Assembly (NCBI RefSeq): GCF_004795015.1 | Contig: NZ_SSBI01000049.1 | Coordinates: 1 to 62,369, forward strand | Length of the DNA: 62,369 nt | Reading direction: 5' to 3' | Source: Streptomyces sp. A1277 | GTDB lineage: Bacteria; Actinomycetota; Actinomycetes; Streptomycetales; Streptomycetaceae | In this document: one piece after another, positions 8,409-17,285 of the stretch | Layout of the letters: every line of letters begins with the position of its first letter | How positions within the stretch are numbered: the first letter of the stretch is position 1 | Position numbers and translations under genes: made by a program | Notes under the pieces: model-generated | What the model was told of the DNA's origin: nothing | The model's input: the letters and a program-made list of their open reading frames with translations, nothing else | Database searches by the model: none

Positions 8409-9842
8409 ATGACACCCATGGTTGACGTCTCCACGCCCGCGCCGCCCACCGACCGGATCAAGGCCCCCACCTGGGCGGTGGTCCTCGCCGCCTGCGTGGG
8501 GCAGTTCCTGGTGGTGCTCGACGTGTCCGTCGTCAACGTCGCCCTCCCCTCCATGCGCACCGACCTGGGGCTCAGCTCCGCCGGGCTGCAATGGGTGCTC
8601 AACGCGTACTCGATCGCGTTCGCCGGGTTCATGCTGCTCGGCGGGCGGGCCGCCGACCTCTACGGCCGCAAGCGGATGTTCCTCGTCGGCCTCGGCCTGT
8701 TCACCGCCGCCTCACTGGCCGGCGGCCTCGCCCAAGAGGGCTGGCAGCTGCTCGCCGCCCGCGCCGCACAGGGGCTCGGCGCGGCCGTCCTCGCCCCCGC
8801 CACCCTCAACCTCCTCACCGCCGCCGTCCCCGAGGGCCCCGCCCGCGCCAAGGCCATCGGCACCTGGATGGCGGTCGGCGCGGGTGGCGGCGCGGCCGGC
8901 GGACTGGTCGGCGGGGTGCTCACCGACACCCTGTCCTGGCGGTGGGTCCTCCTGATCAACGTGCCCATCGGGGTGCTCGTCCTGATCGGCGCGGCACTGT
9001 GGCTCGCCGAGGGCCGCACGGGCGGCCGCAGCCGCATCGACCTCCTGGGCGCCGTCCTCGTCACGGCGGGCCTGGCCTCCACGGCGTACGGCATCGTGCA
9101 GACCGAGGAGTCCGGCTGGAGCGCCGCCGCGACCCTCGTCCCGCTGCTCGGCGGCCCCGTACTGCTCGCCCTGTTCGTCCTCGTGGAGACCCGCACGGCG
9201 AGGCCCCTGATGCCGCTGCGGGTCCTCGGGGCGCGGGCGGTGGCCTCCGCGAACGTCGCCATGGTCGTCATCGGCTCGGCCACGTTCTCCATGTGGTACT
9301 TCATGACGGTGTACGCGCAGAACGTGCTGGGCTACAGCGCGCTGCAGGCCGGACTCGCCCTGATGCCCTCCTCGTTCGCCGTGGTGCTCGGCTCCAAGGC
9401 AGCGCCCCGGCTGATGGCCCGCGTCGGCGCGAAGAACCTCGCGCTCATCGGCACCGCCGTCGCCGCGGCCGGCTTCGGCTGGCAGTCCACGATGAGCGTC
9501 CACGGCTCCTACCTCACCGCCGTCTGCCTGCCCGGGGTGCTCATGATGGCGGGCGCCGGACTCGCCTCCACCCCGCTCGCCTCCCTCGCCACCTCCGGCG
9601 CGGCCCCCGGTGAGGCCGGACTCGTCTCCGGCCTCGTCAACACCTCCCGCACCATGGGCGGCGCCCTCGGCCTCGCCGTGCTCTCCACGGTCGCCGCCGC
9701 CCGCACGGGCGACGGGGCCGACCCGGTCGAGCTGACCGCCGGCTACGCCCTGGCCTTCCGCACGGCGGGCGGGGTCCTGCTCGCCGGGCTCCTCCTGATG
9801 GCCCTCTGGCTCCCGCGCCACCGGCCGGCCGTGCGGCTCTGA
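8409..9842 (+). CDS. MFS drug-resistance transporter, DHA2 (EmrB/QacA) family
   Basis: A 477-residue, 14-helix exporter. Typical landmarks are the LDVSVVNVALPSM sequence in TM1 (motif D1), GGRAADLYGRKRMF between TM2 and TM3 (motif A), and the GGGAAGGLVGGVL glycine-rich motif C of TM5 found in antiporters. Two in-frame starts are possible (8409 and 8418); neither has a strong ribosome site. It lies 80 bases after the thiolase gene in the same direction, so read-through is possible, but its role in the catabolic operon is unclear. Export of a hydrophobic toxic compound is the family function. Confidence 0.85.
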   Translation: MTPMVDVSTPAPPTDRIKAPTWAVVLAACVGQFLVVLDVSVVNVALPSMRTDLGLSSAGLQWVLNAYSIAFAGFMLLGGRAADLYGRKRMFLVGLGLFTAASLAGGLAQEGWQLLAARAAQGLGAAVLAPATLNLLTAAVPEGPARAKAIGTWMAVGAGGGAAGGLVGGVLTDTLSWRWVLLINVPIGVLVLIGAALWLAEGRTGGRSRIDLLGAVLVTAGLASTAYGIVQTEESGWSAAATLVPLLGGPVLLALFVLVETRTARPLMPLRVLGARAVASANVAMVVIGSATFSMWYFMTVYAQNVLGYSALQAGLALMPSSFAVVLGSKAAPRLMARVGAKNLALIGTAVAAAGFGWQSTMSVHGSYLTAVCLPGVLMMAGAGLASTPLASLATSGAAPGEAGLVSGLVNTSRTMGGALGLAVLSTVAAARTGDGADPVELTAGYALAFRTAGGVLLAGLLLMALWLPRHRPAVRL

Positions 9843-9860
9843 TCCGGTGGCGGAGCCGCG

Positions 9861-9922
9861 CGTACCCGCGTCACTTCCGCTCGTACCGCGTCACTTCCGC
9901 TCGTACCCGCGTCACTTCCGCT
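9861..9922. repeat. Three tandem 20-21 bp repeats at the end of the glycosyltransferase gene
   Basis: Units CGTACCCGCGTCACTTCCGCT at 9861 and again at 9902, with a 20-base variant (CGTACCGCGTCACTTCCGCT) at 9882. The copy nearest the gene supplies its final codons and stop (YERK-stop). The other two extend past the stop, so the 3' end of the gene appears to have been tandemly duplicated outward. Confidence 0.9.
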
Positions 9923-11354
9923 CGTACAGCGCCACCCGCCGCCCGCGCACCCGCGCGTCCGCGACCACGGTGAAGTGGTCCCTGAGCACGGCGGCCTTCA
10001 CCTTCTCCCGCCGTTCCGCTTCCGGCCGGGCCGCCTCCGGCGCGTCCGTGACCAGCAGTATCCGGGGCTGCGCCAGCATCATGTCCCGTATCAGGGCCGG
10101 CTCCGCCTCCACCCCGTTCAGCGTCCCGGACTCCAGCGGGCCCCGGGCCAGCGCTATGTCCCGCAGCCCCGTGAACGCGCCGGGGGTGACCAGCTTCGCG
10201 TCCCGCCGGGCGCTCGGCAGGAACACCACCGCCGTCCCCGGCTCCTTCAGCCGCCGTATGTCCGCCGTCGTGGCCAGCACATCGTCCACCCGGCTCTCCG
10301 GGGACCGCTTGGACAGCGACTGCGGCAGCAGCGCCGCCACCGTTCCTGCGAGCAGCACCGGGACCAGCCACTTCGACGCCGTGGGGAACCGGGGCGCCGC
10401 CGCCCGCACCGCCGCCCCGAGCCCGGCCCCCGTCAGCAGCGCCAGGCCCAGCAGGCTGAACAGCACGTACCGGTCCAGGAACAGCGGTTTGACCAGCGAG
10501 AGCGCGACCAGGCCCAGCTGGGGGACCGCCAGCAGGGGCAGCCCCACCGAGGCCGGGGACAGCCGCCCCGCGCCCGGCCGGTCCGCCAGCGCCCCGAGGC
10601 CGCCGATCGCCAGCAGCACCGCGGGGCCGATCAGCATGTGCCAGGTCAGCGGCGGTATCCAGGACACCTGCTCGGCCTGGCCGGAGGTGAACAGGATCAG
10701 CGGCAGCGCACCCGCCAGGGCCGCCGCCGACGCCGCCGCCCACCGCGCCCACACCCCGCGCCCGGCCCCGCTCCACGCCAGCGTCGCCAGATGCGCGGGC
10801 AGGATCAGCAGCGAGAACCAGTTCAGCAGCGCGCCGGCCAGGACCGCGCCCGCGTACCCCGCCCAGCGGCCCCACCCGCCGCGCCCCTGGACCAGCGTCA
10901 CCAGGAGCAGCGTCGAGATCCCCGCCGCCGCCGCGACCAGCGCGTACGGGCGGCCCTCCTGGAAGTAGAACTGCACGGCCGGCAGCAGCCCGAGCACCAT
11001 CCCGCCGCCCAGGCCCGCCCACGGCCCGGCCAGCCGCCCCCCGATGGCCGTCACGCAGGCCGCCGCCACCGCCATGGCCAGCACGGACGGCAGCCGCAGG
11101 GTCGTGGTCGTCGCCCCGAACCAGTCGAACAGGGCGTGCATCAGCAGGTAGTAGACCCCGTGGACCGCGTCGACATGGCTCAGCAGGGCCCGTAAGCCGG
11201 AGGTGGAGCGCATGGCCGCCTGCCAGGTGGCTGCCTCGTCCCGCCAGACGCTGTCCTGCCGCGAGAGCCCCCAGAGCCCGAGGCCCAGGGTCCACAGCGC
11301 CGGTATCAGCCAGAGCGGAGGGGTGCGCCGGAGCGCGGTGGTGCGAGAAGTCAT
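9912..11354 (-). CDS. GT-C type glycosyltransferase (family 39/83-like mannosyltransferase)
   Basis: A 480-residue polytopic membrane protein. The first extracytoplasmic loop carries WRDEAATWQA, the DE pair expected of GT-C enzymes that use polyprenyl-phosphate sugars. About ten hydrophobic helices follow up to residue 350. A soluble C-terminal region of about 120 residues then begins with SKRSPESRVDDV. The family transfers sugars to proteins or cell-envelope lipids outside the membrane. The ATG at 11354 lacks a clear ribosome site; the response-regulator gene ends 46 bases upstream, so coupling or operon read-through is likely. The acceptor cannot be told from the sequence. Confidence 0.75.
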   Translation of the reverse strand: MTSRTTALRRTPPLWLIPALWTLGLGLWGLSRQDSVWRDEAATWQAAMRSTSGLRALLSHVDAVHGVYYLLMHALFDWFGATTTTLRLPSVLAMAVAAACVTAIGGRLAGPWAGLGGGMVLGLLPAVQFYFQEGRPYALVAAAAGISTLLLVTLVQGRGGWGRWAGYAGAVLAGALLNWFSLLILPAHLATLAWSGAGRGVWARWAAASAAALAGALPLILFTSGQAEQVSWIPPLTWHMLIGPAVLLAIGGLGALADRPGAGRLSPASVGLPLLAVPQLGLVALSLVKPLFLDRYVLFSLLGLALLTGAGLGAAVRAAAPRFPTASKWLVPVLLAGTVAALLPQSLSKRSPESRVDDVLATTADIRRLKEPGTAVVFLPSARRDAKLVTPGAFTGLRDIALARGPLESGTLNGVEAEPALIRDMMLAQPRILLVTDAPEAARPEAERREKVKAAVLRDHFTVVADARVRGRRVALYERK

Positions 11355-11400
11355 GAAGTGGCCGGGCCCCAGGGTGGTGGCGGTACGGACGGTCGCGCGC

Positions 11401-12042
11401 TCAGAGCCAGCCCTGCTGCCGGGCCGCACGGACCGCCTCCATCCGGTTGCGGGTGCCGGTCTTGCCGATCGCCGACGAGAGGTAGTTGCGGACCGTCGAC
11501 TCCGACAGGTGCAGCTTCGCCGCGATGTCGGCGACCGTCGCCCCGTCCACCGAGGCGACCAGCGCGTCACGTTCCCGCGCGGTCAGCGGGCTCGGTCCGG
11601 AACTCAGCGCGGCGGCGGCCAGCGCCGGATCGACCACCGTCTCCCCGGCCAGCACCCGGCGGATCGCCTCCGCCAGCTCCTCGACCGGGCCGTCCTTCAC
11701 CAGGAAGCCCGACGCCCCGGCCTCCATGGCGCGGCGCAGATAGCCGGGCCGGCCGAAGGTGGTGAGGATCAGCACCCGGCAGTCCGGCACCTCCTCGCGC
11801 AGATCGGCCGCCGCGTCCAGACCGCTGCGGCCCGGGAGTTCGATGTCCAGCAGCGCCACGTCGGGCCGGGACGCCAGCGCGGCGGCCACGATCTCGTCGC
11901 CCGCCCCGACCTGGGCGACCACCTCGATGTCCGGCTCCAGACCGAGCAGCAGGGCGAGCGCGCCGCGCATCATCCCCTGGTCCTCGGCGAGCAGTACGCG
12001 TACGGATGTGGCCGGCGGGTGCTCCTGTGGCATCTCGTTCAC
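11401..12042 (-). CDS. NarL/LuxR-family response regulator (DesR-like)
   Basis: A 213-residue two-component regulator. The receiver domain (about 14-130) has the acidic pair AED, the phospho-acceptor Asp66 in ALLDIELPG, and the conserved Lys in FLVKDGP. The C-terminal LuxR helix-turn-helix (about 150-213) reads LTARERDAL then IAAKLHLSESTVRNYLS. The start ATG overlaps the kinase stop by four bases (ATGA), showing translational coupling. With the upstream kinase and ABC transporter it forms one operon and most likely controls that transporter. Confidence 0.93.
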   Translation of the reverse strand: MNEMPQEHPPATSVRVLLAEDQGMMRGALALLLGLEPDIEVVAQVGAGDEIVAAALASRPDVALLDIELPGRSGLDAAADLREEVPDCRVLILTTFGRPGYLRRAMEAGASGFLVKDGPVEELAEAIRRVLAGETVVDPALAAAALSSGPSPLTARERDALVASVDGATVADIAAKLHLSESTVRNYLSSAIGKTGTRNRMEAVRAARQQGWL

Positions 12043-13274
12043 CGGCCCAGGGTAGGCGAGTTGCCCGCGCCGTCCCCCGCATCCGGCTCCGCCGCGCCGC
12101 CGTCCGTACCGCCGCTCGCGTCGGCCGGGAGTTCGGCGGTGACCACGAAACCGCCGTCCGGGCCCGGGCCGGCCTCCAGGGAGCCGCCGGCCGCGGCGAG
12201 CCGTTCGGTCAGCCCCTTCAGGCCGGTGCCGCCGATGCCCGGGGTCGGGGCGGGCCCCTCGGGCCTGCCCCGGCCGTCGTCGGTGACGGTCAGCCGGACC
12301 CGCTCCCCGCTGCCGCCGAGCTCGAACACGCAGCGGGCGGCGGTGGAGTGGCGTACGACGTTGGTGACGGCCTCCCGCACCACCCAGCCCAGCAGCGCCT
12401 CGGTCTGCGGCGCGAGCGGCGGCCCCGAGCGGCGGACGACCGGCTCGATGCCGGCGGCGGTCAGCGCGGACCTGGCCCGGTCCAGCTCGGTGGCGAGGCT
12501 CCCCTCGCGGTAACCGGTGACGGCCTCGCGGATCTCGGTGAGCGCCTGCCGCCCGACGGACTCGATGTCGGCGACCTGGGCCAGGGCCGCGTCCATGTCA
12601 CGCGGGCCGAGCCTGCGCGCGGCCTCCGACTTCACGACGATGACGGAGAGCGTGTGGCCCAGCAGGTCGTGCAGGTCGCGGGAGAACCGCAGCCGCTCCC
12701 GCTCGACGGCGGTGCGGGCCAGCTCCTGCCGGGTGGCGCGCAGCTCCATCACGGTCTCCGACAGTGTGAGGATCGCCGCCGTCACGGCCCCGGAGATGAA
12801 CGTCCCGTATCCCAGCGTCCACGGCGTCGAGGCGCTGTCCCCGCGCCAGACGGCGATCCAGCACGCGGTGACCGCGAGACCGAGGAGCCCGAGCGCCAGC
12901 CGGCGGCGGCGCAGGACCGTACCGCAGGCCAGCGAGAGCAGCGGGAAGAACAGCAGCCAGCTGCCGCCGTAGCCGATGGCCAGGGCGAAGGTGACCGCGG
13001 CGAGCGCGCCCAGCAGCACGTACGTCACCGGGCTCTCGCGCCGCTCCTTGACGAAGCCGCGGAACACCACGGAGACGTACAGGGAGTTGAAGGCCAGCAG
13101 GCCGGCGCCGCCGATCCACGGGCTGGGGGTCTCGCCCTGGAAGAGGTTGGAGAAGGCGCCCAGCCCCATCAGCAGCCAGGGCAGCAGGGCGTAAGGGCCC
13201 GGAGGGCCCGGGCGGCGGCCCTCCTGCCGCAGCCGGCGCCGCTCCTTGCGCGATGGTCTTGCGTTCCGCGGCAT
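12039..13274 (-). CDS. Sensor histidine kinase (HisKA_3, DesK-like)
   Basis: A 411-residue membrane kinase. Residues 30-165 contain five or six hydrophobic helices and no large outer domain, suggesting that it senses the membrane or a molecule within it. The HisKA_3 dimerisation motif RFSRDLHDLLGHTLSV holds the phosphorylated His. The ATPase part has VVREAVTNVVRHS (N box), DDGRGRPEG and GTGLKGLTERL (G boxes). It starts 11 bases after the permease stop and ends inside the regulator start, so the four genes ATPase-permease-kinase-regulator form one unit. Confidence 0.9.
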   Translation of the reverse strand: MPRNARPSRKERRRLRQEGRRPGPPGPYALLPWLLMGLGAFSNLFQGETPSPWIGGAGLLAFNSLYVSVVFRGFVKERRESPVTYVLLGALAAVTFALAIGYGGSWLLFFPLLSLACGTVLRRRRLALGLLGLAVTACWIAVWRGDSASTPWTLGYGTFISGAVTAAILTLSETVMELRATRQELARTAVERERLRFSRDLHDLLGHTLSVIVVKSEAARRLGPRDMDAALAQVADIESVGRQALTEIREAVTGYREGSLATELDRARSALTAAGIEPVVRRSGPPLAPQTEALLGWVVREAVTNVVRHSTAARCVFELGGSGERVRLTVTDDGRGRPEGPAPTPGIGGTGLKGLTERLAAAGGSLEAGPGPDGGFVVTAELPADASGGTDGGAAEPDAGDGAGNSPTLGR

Positions 13275-13285
13275 GTTCGCTCCCG

Positions 13286-14008
13286 TCACACGGTCCTGGC
13301 GGACCGACGGTACGAGATGCGGGCGTACGCGCCGAACAGCAGGAGCCACGCGGCGAGCACGGCCAGCGTCGTCGCGCCCGGCGCGTGTCCGTCGGTGGTC
13401 GCCCAGCCCAGGTCGGCGAACCGGTTGGCGGGCGTGAACCGGCCGACCGAGCGCAGCCACCCGGGCAGCATCTCCAGCGGGAACCACAGTCCGCCGACGA
13501 CCCCGAAGCCCATCAGGCAGGCGACGTTGACGACGCCGGTGCCCTGCGGGGTGAGCCGGTAGCCGTTGCCCAGGCCGAGCAGGGTGAAGGGCAGCGCGCC
13601 GGCCCACAGCACCAGCACCAGCACGGCCCACTGCCAGCCCGCCATCCGCACCCCGTTCACCAGGGCGCCGGCCAGCAGCACGGTCAGGATCACCGGCAGG
13701 ACGGTCACCGAACCGCTGACGGCCCGGCCCACCACCGCCTCGGTGGGGGAGAGCGGGGTGACCCTCAGCTGCTGGAGCCAGCCCAGCGACTTGTCGGAGG
13801 CGACACCCGTACCGATCGACATGGCCGAGCCGAGCGCCCCGTACGCGGCCATGCCGACCATGGAGGCGGTCTTCCAGCCGTCGGCGCCGTCGTCGGAACC
13901 GATGTTGGTGAAGATCAGGTACATCAGCACCGGCATTCCCGTACCGAAGACGAGGAAGGAGCCGTCGCGCAGGGTCCGGCGGATCTCCAGCAGGATGTAG
14001 CGGAACAT
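13286..14008 (-). CDS. ABC-2 type transporter permease
   Basis: A 240-residue membrane protein with six hydrophobic segments, beginning with an amphipathic MFRYILLEIRRTLRDG segment typical of ABC-2 exporters. Conserved-type features include GSAMSIGTGVASDKSLGWLQQLRVTPLSP, split across a loop between TM2 and TM3. The ATG shares one base with the stop of the ATP-binding protein gene (TGATG), so the two are coupled. It forms the channel of a drug- or lipid-exporting ABC system controlled by the adjoining two-component pair. Confidence 0.88.
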   Translation of the reverse strand: MFRYILLEIRRTLRDGSFLVFGTGMPVLMYLIFTNIGSDDGADGWKTASMVGMAAYGALGSAMSIGTGVASDKSLGWLQQLRVTPLSPTEAVVGRAVSGSVTVLPVILTVLLAGALVNGVRMAGWQWAVLVLVLWAGALPFTLLGLGNGYRLTPQGTGVVNVACLMGFGVVGGLWFPLEMLPGWLRSVGRFTPANRFADLGWATTDGHAPGATTLAVLAAWLLLFGAYARISYRRSARTV

Positions 14009-14952
14009 CAGACAGTCTCCTTCTCGTCCTTGAGCGGGGTGTCCCCGGGCGCGGTGAGCGCGAGGAAGGCGGTCTCCAGCGTGGCCGGGGAGACCTGGAG
14101 GCCGCGGACCAGGCGCAGGCGGGCCAGCTCCATGACCGTGGCGTCGGAGTCGTCGGTGTGCAGCAGGGCGCGGTCCCCGGTCACCTCGACGGCGGTGACC
14201 CCGGGCAGCAGCTCCAGGCCCTCGGTGGAGCGGCCCGCGAGGTCGAAGGAGACCTGGTTGCGGCCGGCCGAGCCCTTGATGGTCTCGCCGCTGCCGTCCG
14301 CGACGATCCGGCCCCGGTCGATGACGACGATCCGGTCGGCGTTCTCGTCGGCCTCCTCCAGGTAGTGCGTGGAGAAGAGCACGGTGTTGCCGCGCCGGGC
14401 GTAGGCCCGCATCGAGTCCCAGAACGCGCGCCGCCCCTCCACGTCGAGGGCGGCGGTCGGCTCGTCGAGCACGATCAGCTCGGGGTTGCCGGCCAGCGCG
14501 ACGGCGAACCGGACGCGCTGGATCTGGCCCCCGGAGAGCTTGTCGATGCGCCGGTCCGCGTACTGAGCCACCCCGGCCAGGACCAGCGCGTCGGCGACCG
14601 GCAGCGGACGCGGGTAGGTGGAGGCGACGAAGGAGACCAGCTCGCGCACGGTCACGCGGGGGATCGGGCGCCCGTCCTGGAGCATGGCGCCGACCAGTCC
14701 CGCCCGCACCGCCTGCTCGGGGGAGCGGCCCAGGACCCGCACGGTCCCGGCGTCCGGCTCGTTCAGCCCGAGCAGCAGCGAGATGGCGGTGGACTTGCCC
14801 GCCCCGTTGCGCCCGAGGAGGGCCACGGTCTCGCCGCGCCCGATCGTCAGGTCGATCCCGTCGACGGCCCGTACGCTCCGCCCGGCCCGCCCGAAGGTCT
14901 TCACCGCCCCGGTGAAGACCACCGCGGCCTCGTCTTCCCTTGTCTGCGTCAT
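14008..14952 (-). CDS. ABC transporter ATP-binding protein (DrrA-like)
   Basis: A 314-residue ATPase. Walker A is GRNGAGKST, the signature LSGGQIQRV, Walker B ELIVLDEPTAALD, followed by STHYLEEAD with the switch His. The C-terminal 90 residues are the DrrA-type extension common in antibiotic and lipid exporters. I chose the ATG at 14952 (MTQTRE) over a start 66 bases upstream because the extra residues contain unlikely Cys/Arg content. A TAATCT sequence lies 8-13 bases ahead, so this transcript may be almost leaderless. It is the first gene of the four-gene operon. Confidence 0.9.
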   Translation of the reverse strand: MTQTREDEAAVVFTGAVKTFGRAGRSVRAVDGIDLTIGRGETVALLGRNGAGKSTAISLLLGLNEPDAGTVRVLGRSPEQAVRAGLVGAMLQDGRPIPRVTVRELVSFVASTYPRPLPVADALVLAGVAQYADRRIDKLSGGQIQRVRFAVALAGNPELIVLDEPTAALDVEGRRAFWDSMRAYARRGNTVLFSTHYLEEADENADRIVVIDRGRIVADGSGETIKGSAGRNQVSFDLAGRSTEGLELLPGVTAVEVTGDRALLHTDDSDATVMELARLRLVRGLQVSPATLETAFLALTAPGDTPLKDEKETV

Positions 14953-15123
14953 GTCTATGAGATTACGGAGCGTGAGCGCACGGCGGCAGATGCACATGTA
15001 CGCAGTCCGGACTGACAAATGTCACCGCCGCCACGGACGGAACCTTCACCCGCAAGGCAACTGACGGGACGTCAGCGGTCTTCACAACTTCCGGGCGCTG
15101 CGTTATACAGGGGGGCAACCGGC

Positions 15124-15137
15124 TAGAACGCGTTCTA
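15124..15137. promoter_or_regulatory. KstR-like operator, perfect palindrome
   Basis: TAGAACGCGTTCTA is a perfect 14-bp palindrome and fits TnnAACnnGTTnnA fully; the palindrome extends by one base on each side (CTAG ends). It lies about 107 bases upstream of the MaoC start. A possible -10 (TTATAC, around 15103-15108) sits just ahead of it. The site matches the one before the double acyl-CoA dehydrogenase, so both blocks could answer to one TetR-type repressor. Confidence 0.72.
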
Positions 15138-15244
15138 GAACAGGCGCGGTCCCCGGCCCCCGCACGACCTCGGTGCGGCCGACGGTGCGGACGGCCGTGC
15201 CGAGGTCTCCCACCGTCGAGGAGCAGTCGAGGAGCAGCTTCCCC

Positions 15245-16114
15245 ATGCCCATTGATGCCGAGAAGGCTCTCGCCGCCGAACCCCGGACCAGCAGGATCGG
15301 CTGGGACCACAAGGACGTCCAGCTCTACCACCTCGGCATCGGCGCGGGCGCCCGCCCGGGCCTCGCCGACCCCGCCGTGGACCCCGGCGAACTGCGCTAC
15401 ACGCTGGAGTCCCGGCTCCAGGTGCTGCCCTCCTTCGCCACGGTCGCGGGCGCCGGTACGGGCATGGCGGGGCTCGCCTCGCCCGGCATCGACGTGGACC
15501 TCGCCGCCGTCCTGCACGGCGGGCAGAGCGTACGCGTGCACCGGCCGATCCCCGCGAAGGGCGAGGCCGTACAGACCTCGAAGGTCGCCGCCGTGTACGA
15601 CAAGGGCAAGGCGGCCGTACTGGTGCTGCGGACCGAGGCGGCGGACGACGAAGGACCGCTGTGGACCAACGACTCCGAGATCTTCGTACGCGGCGAGGGC
15701 GGTTTCGGCGGCGAGCGCGGCCCGTCCGGGCGCACCGCCCGCCCGGACGCCGCCCCCCGGCAGGTGGTCGAGCGGCCCGTCCGCCCCGACCAGGCGCTGC
15801 TGTACCGGCTGTCCGGGGACTGGAACCCGCTGCACGCCGACCCCGGGTTCGCCGCACGGGCCGGCTTCGACCGGCCGATCCTGCACGGGCTGTGCACGTA
15901 CGGCATCACGCTCAAGGCCGTCACCGACACCCTGCTCGACGGCGACGCGAGCCGCGTCCGCTCCTACCGCGCCCGGTTCGCCGGAGTGGTCTTCCCCGGC
16001 GAGACCCTGCGCATCCGGATGTGGACCGCCGAGAACGAGGTGCGGGTGGAGGTGAGTGCCGCGGAGCGCGACGACGCCGTGGTCCTCGGCGACACCTTCG
16101 TCGAACACTCCTGA
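15245..16114 (+). CDS. MaoC-type (R)-specific enoyl-CoA hydratase, double hot-dog (Hsd4B/ChsH3-like)
   Basis: A 289-residue protein with two hot-dog folds. The N-terminal half (about 1-150) includes YTLESRLQVLPSFATV, and the C-terminal half (about 170-289) carries the hydratase-2 motif YRLSGDWNPLHADPGFA, with catalytic Asp and His, followed by PILHGLCTYGI. This two-half architecture matches the hydratase part of MFE-2 and mycobacterial Hsd4B (Rv3538), which hydrate trans-2-enoyl-CoA of fatty or sterol side chains to (R)-3-hydroxyacyl-CoA. AGGAG lies about ten bases before the ATG at 15245. It leads an operon with the alcohol dehydrogenase and the MFE-2-like SDR, which would perform the next oxidation. 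Confidence 0.88.
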   Translation: MPIDAEKALAAEPRTSRIGWDHKDVQLYHLGIGAGARPGLADPAVDPGELRYTLESRLQVLPSFATVAGAGTGMAGLASPGIDVDLAAVLHGGQSVRVHRPIPAKGEAVQTSKVAAVYDKGKAAVLVLRTEAADDEGPLWTNDSEIFVRGEGGFGGERGPSGRTARPDAAPRQVVERPVRPDQALLYRLSGDWNPLHADPGFAARAGFDRPILHGLCTYGITLKAVTDTLLDGDASRVRSYRARFAGVVFPGETLRIRMWTAENEVRVEVSAAERDDAVVLGDTFVEHS

Positions 16115-16158
16115 ACCCGTGAACTTCTGAGCCCACGACCCGTGAGGGGAACCGCACC

Positions 16159-17235
16159 ATGCGCGCAGCCGTACTGCACGAGATAGGCCAGGACAAGCTC
16201 GAAGTCCTCGACGACGTCGAGGCGGTGGGCTTCGGCCCCGGCAAGGTCAGGCTCCGCATCCGGGCCACCGGCCTGTGCCACTCGGACGTGTCCGCGATGA
16301 GCGGGGTGCTGCCCCAGCCCGCCCCCTTCATCCCCGGCCACGAGGGCGCCGGCGAGGTCATCGACGTCGGGGACGGGGTGAGCGGACTGAGCGCCGGCGA
16401 CCGGGTCCTGGTCTGCTGGCTGCCCGCCTGCGGCGCCTGCCCCTCCTGCAAACGCGGCCAGACCCAGCTGTGCCTGGCCGGCTTCCTGAACGCCGGCACG
16501 CCCAACTTCAAGCGCCCCGGCGGAGACGTCTTCGGCTTCGCGGGCACCGGCACCTTCACCGAGGAGGTCGTCGTCGGCGCGGGCTGCGCGGTCCCGATCC
16601 CCGACGACGTGCCGTTCGAGATCGCCGCGCTGATCGGCTGCGGGGTCACCACCGGCCTCGGCGCCGCCATCAACACCGCTCAGGTGGAGGCCGGTTCGTC
16701 GGTCGCCGTGATCGGCTGCGGCGGCGTCGGCATCTCCACCGTCCAGGGTGCCCGGGTGCAGGGCGCCGCCCAGATCGTCGCCGTGGACCCGGTCGCCTCC
16801 CGGCGCGAGGCCGCGCTGCGCTTCGGCGCGACCGAGGCCGTCTCCCCGGAGGAGTTCGCGGACGCCAAGCAGCGGATCACCGGGGGCGAGGGCTTCGACT
16901 ACGTCTTCGAGGTCGTCGGCAAGTCCGCCACCGCCCGCACCGCCTACGAGAACACCCGGCGCGGCGGCACCCTCTGCATCGTCGGCGCGGGCGCCCTGGA
17001 CGACCACTTCCAGGTCAACATGTTCGAGCTGTTCTTCGACGAGAAGCGCATCCTGCCCTCCATGTACGGCGGAGGGGACGTGCTGCGCTCCTACGAGCGG
17101 GCCATCGCGCTCTGGCGGGCCGGCCGCATCGACCTCGCGTCGATGATCACCCACCGGGTGCCGCTCGAAGGCATCAACGACGCCCTCGAACAGATGCGGA
17201 CCGGTGCGTCGCTGCGCACCTGTGTCGAGCTCTGA
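16159..17235 (+). CDS. Zinc-dependent alcohol dehydrogenase (class III-like)
   Basis: A 358-residue MDR enzyme. Catalytic zinc ligands occur in GLCHSDVSAM and PGHEGAGEV. The structural zinc site is CGACPSCKRGQTQLC, with four Cys. The Rossmann motif is VIGCGGVGIS, and an acidic strand end (VDP) suggests NAD. Related mycobacterial enzymes sit in lipid and sterol gene clusters. A plausible job is oxidation of a terminal alcohol before CoA activation, but the sequence alone does not fix the substrate. It lies 44 bases after the MaoC gene and 50 before the SDR, in one direction. A GAGGGGA ribosome site precedes the ATG. Confidence 0.9.
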   Translation: MRAAVLHEIGQDKLEVLDDVEAVGFGPGKVRLRIRATGLCHSDVSAMSGVLPQPAPFIPGHEGAGEVIDVGDGVSGLSAGDRVLVCWLPACGACPSCKRGQTQLCLAGFLNAGTPNFKRPGGDVFGFAGTGTFTEEVVVGAGCAVPIPDDVPFEIAALIGCGVTTGLGAAINTAQVEAGSSVAVIGCGGVGISTVQGARVQGAAQIVAVDPVASRREAALRFGATEAVSPEEFADAKQRITGGEGFDYVFEVVGKSATARTAYENTRRGGTLCIVGAGALDDHFQVNMFELFFDEKRILPSMYGGGDVLRSYERAIALWRAGRIDLASMITHRVPLEGINDALEQMRTGASLRTCVEL

Positions 17236-17285
17236 ACCCCGCCCGCCCCGCCGTCCGTTGTCTCCCGAGAGGAACCCGAGAACCG

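Noticed and set aside
2833..8415. A very long minus-strand frame reaching across the acyl-CoA dehydrogenase and thiolase genes
   Set aside because: Only its C-terminal 613 codons match a family (MFS); the rest is the shadow of plus-strand genes.
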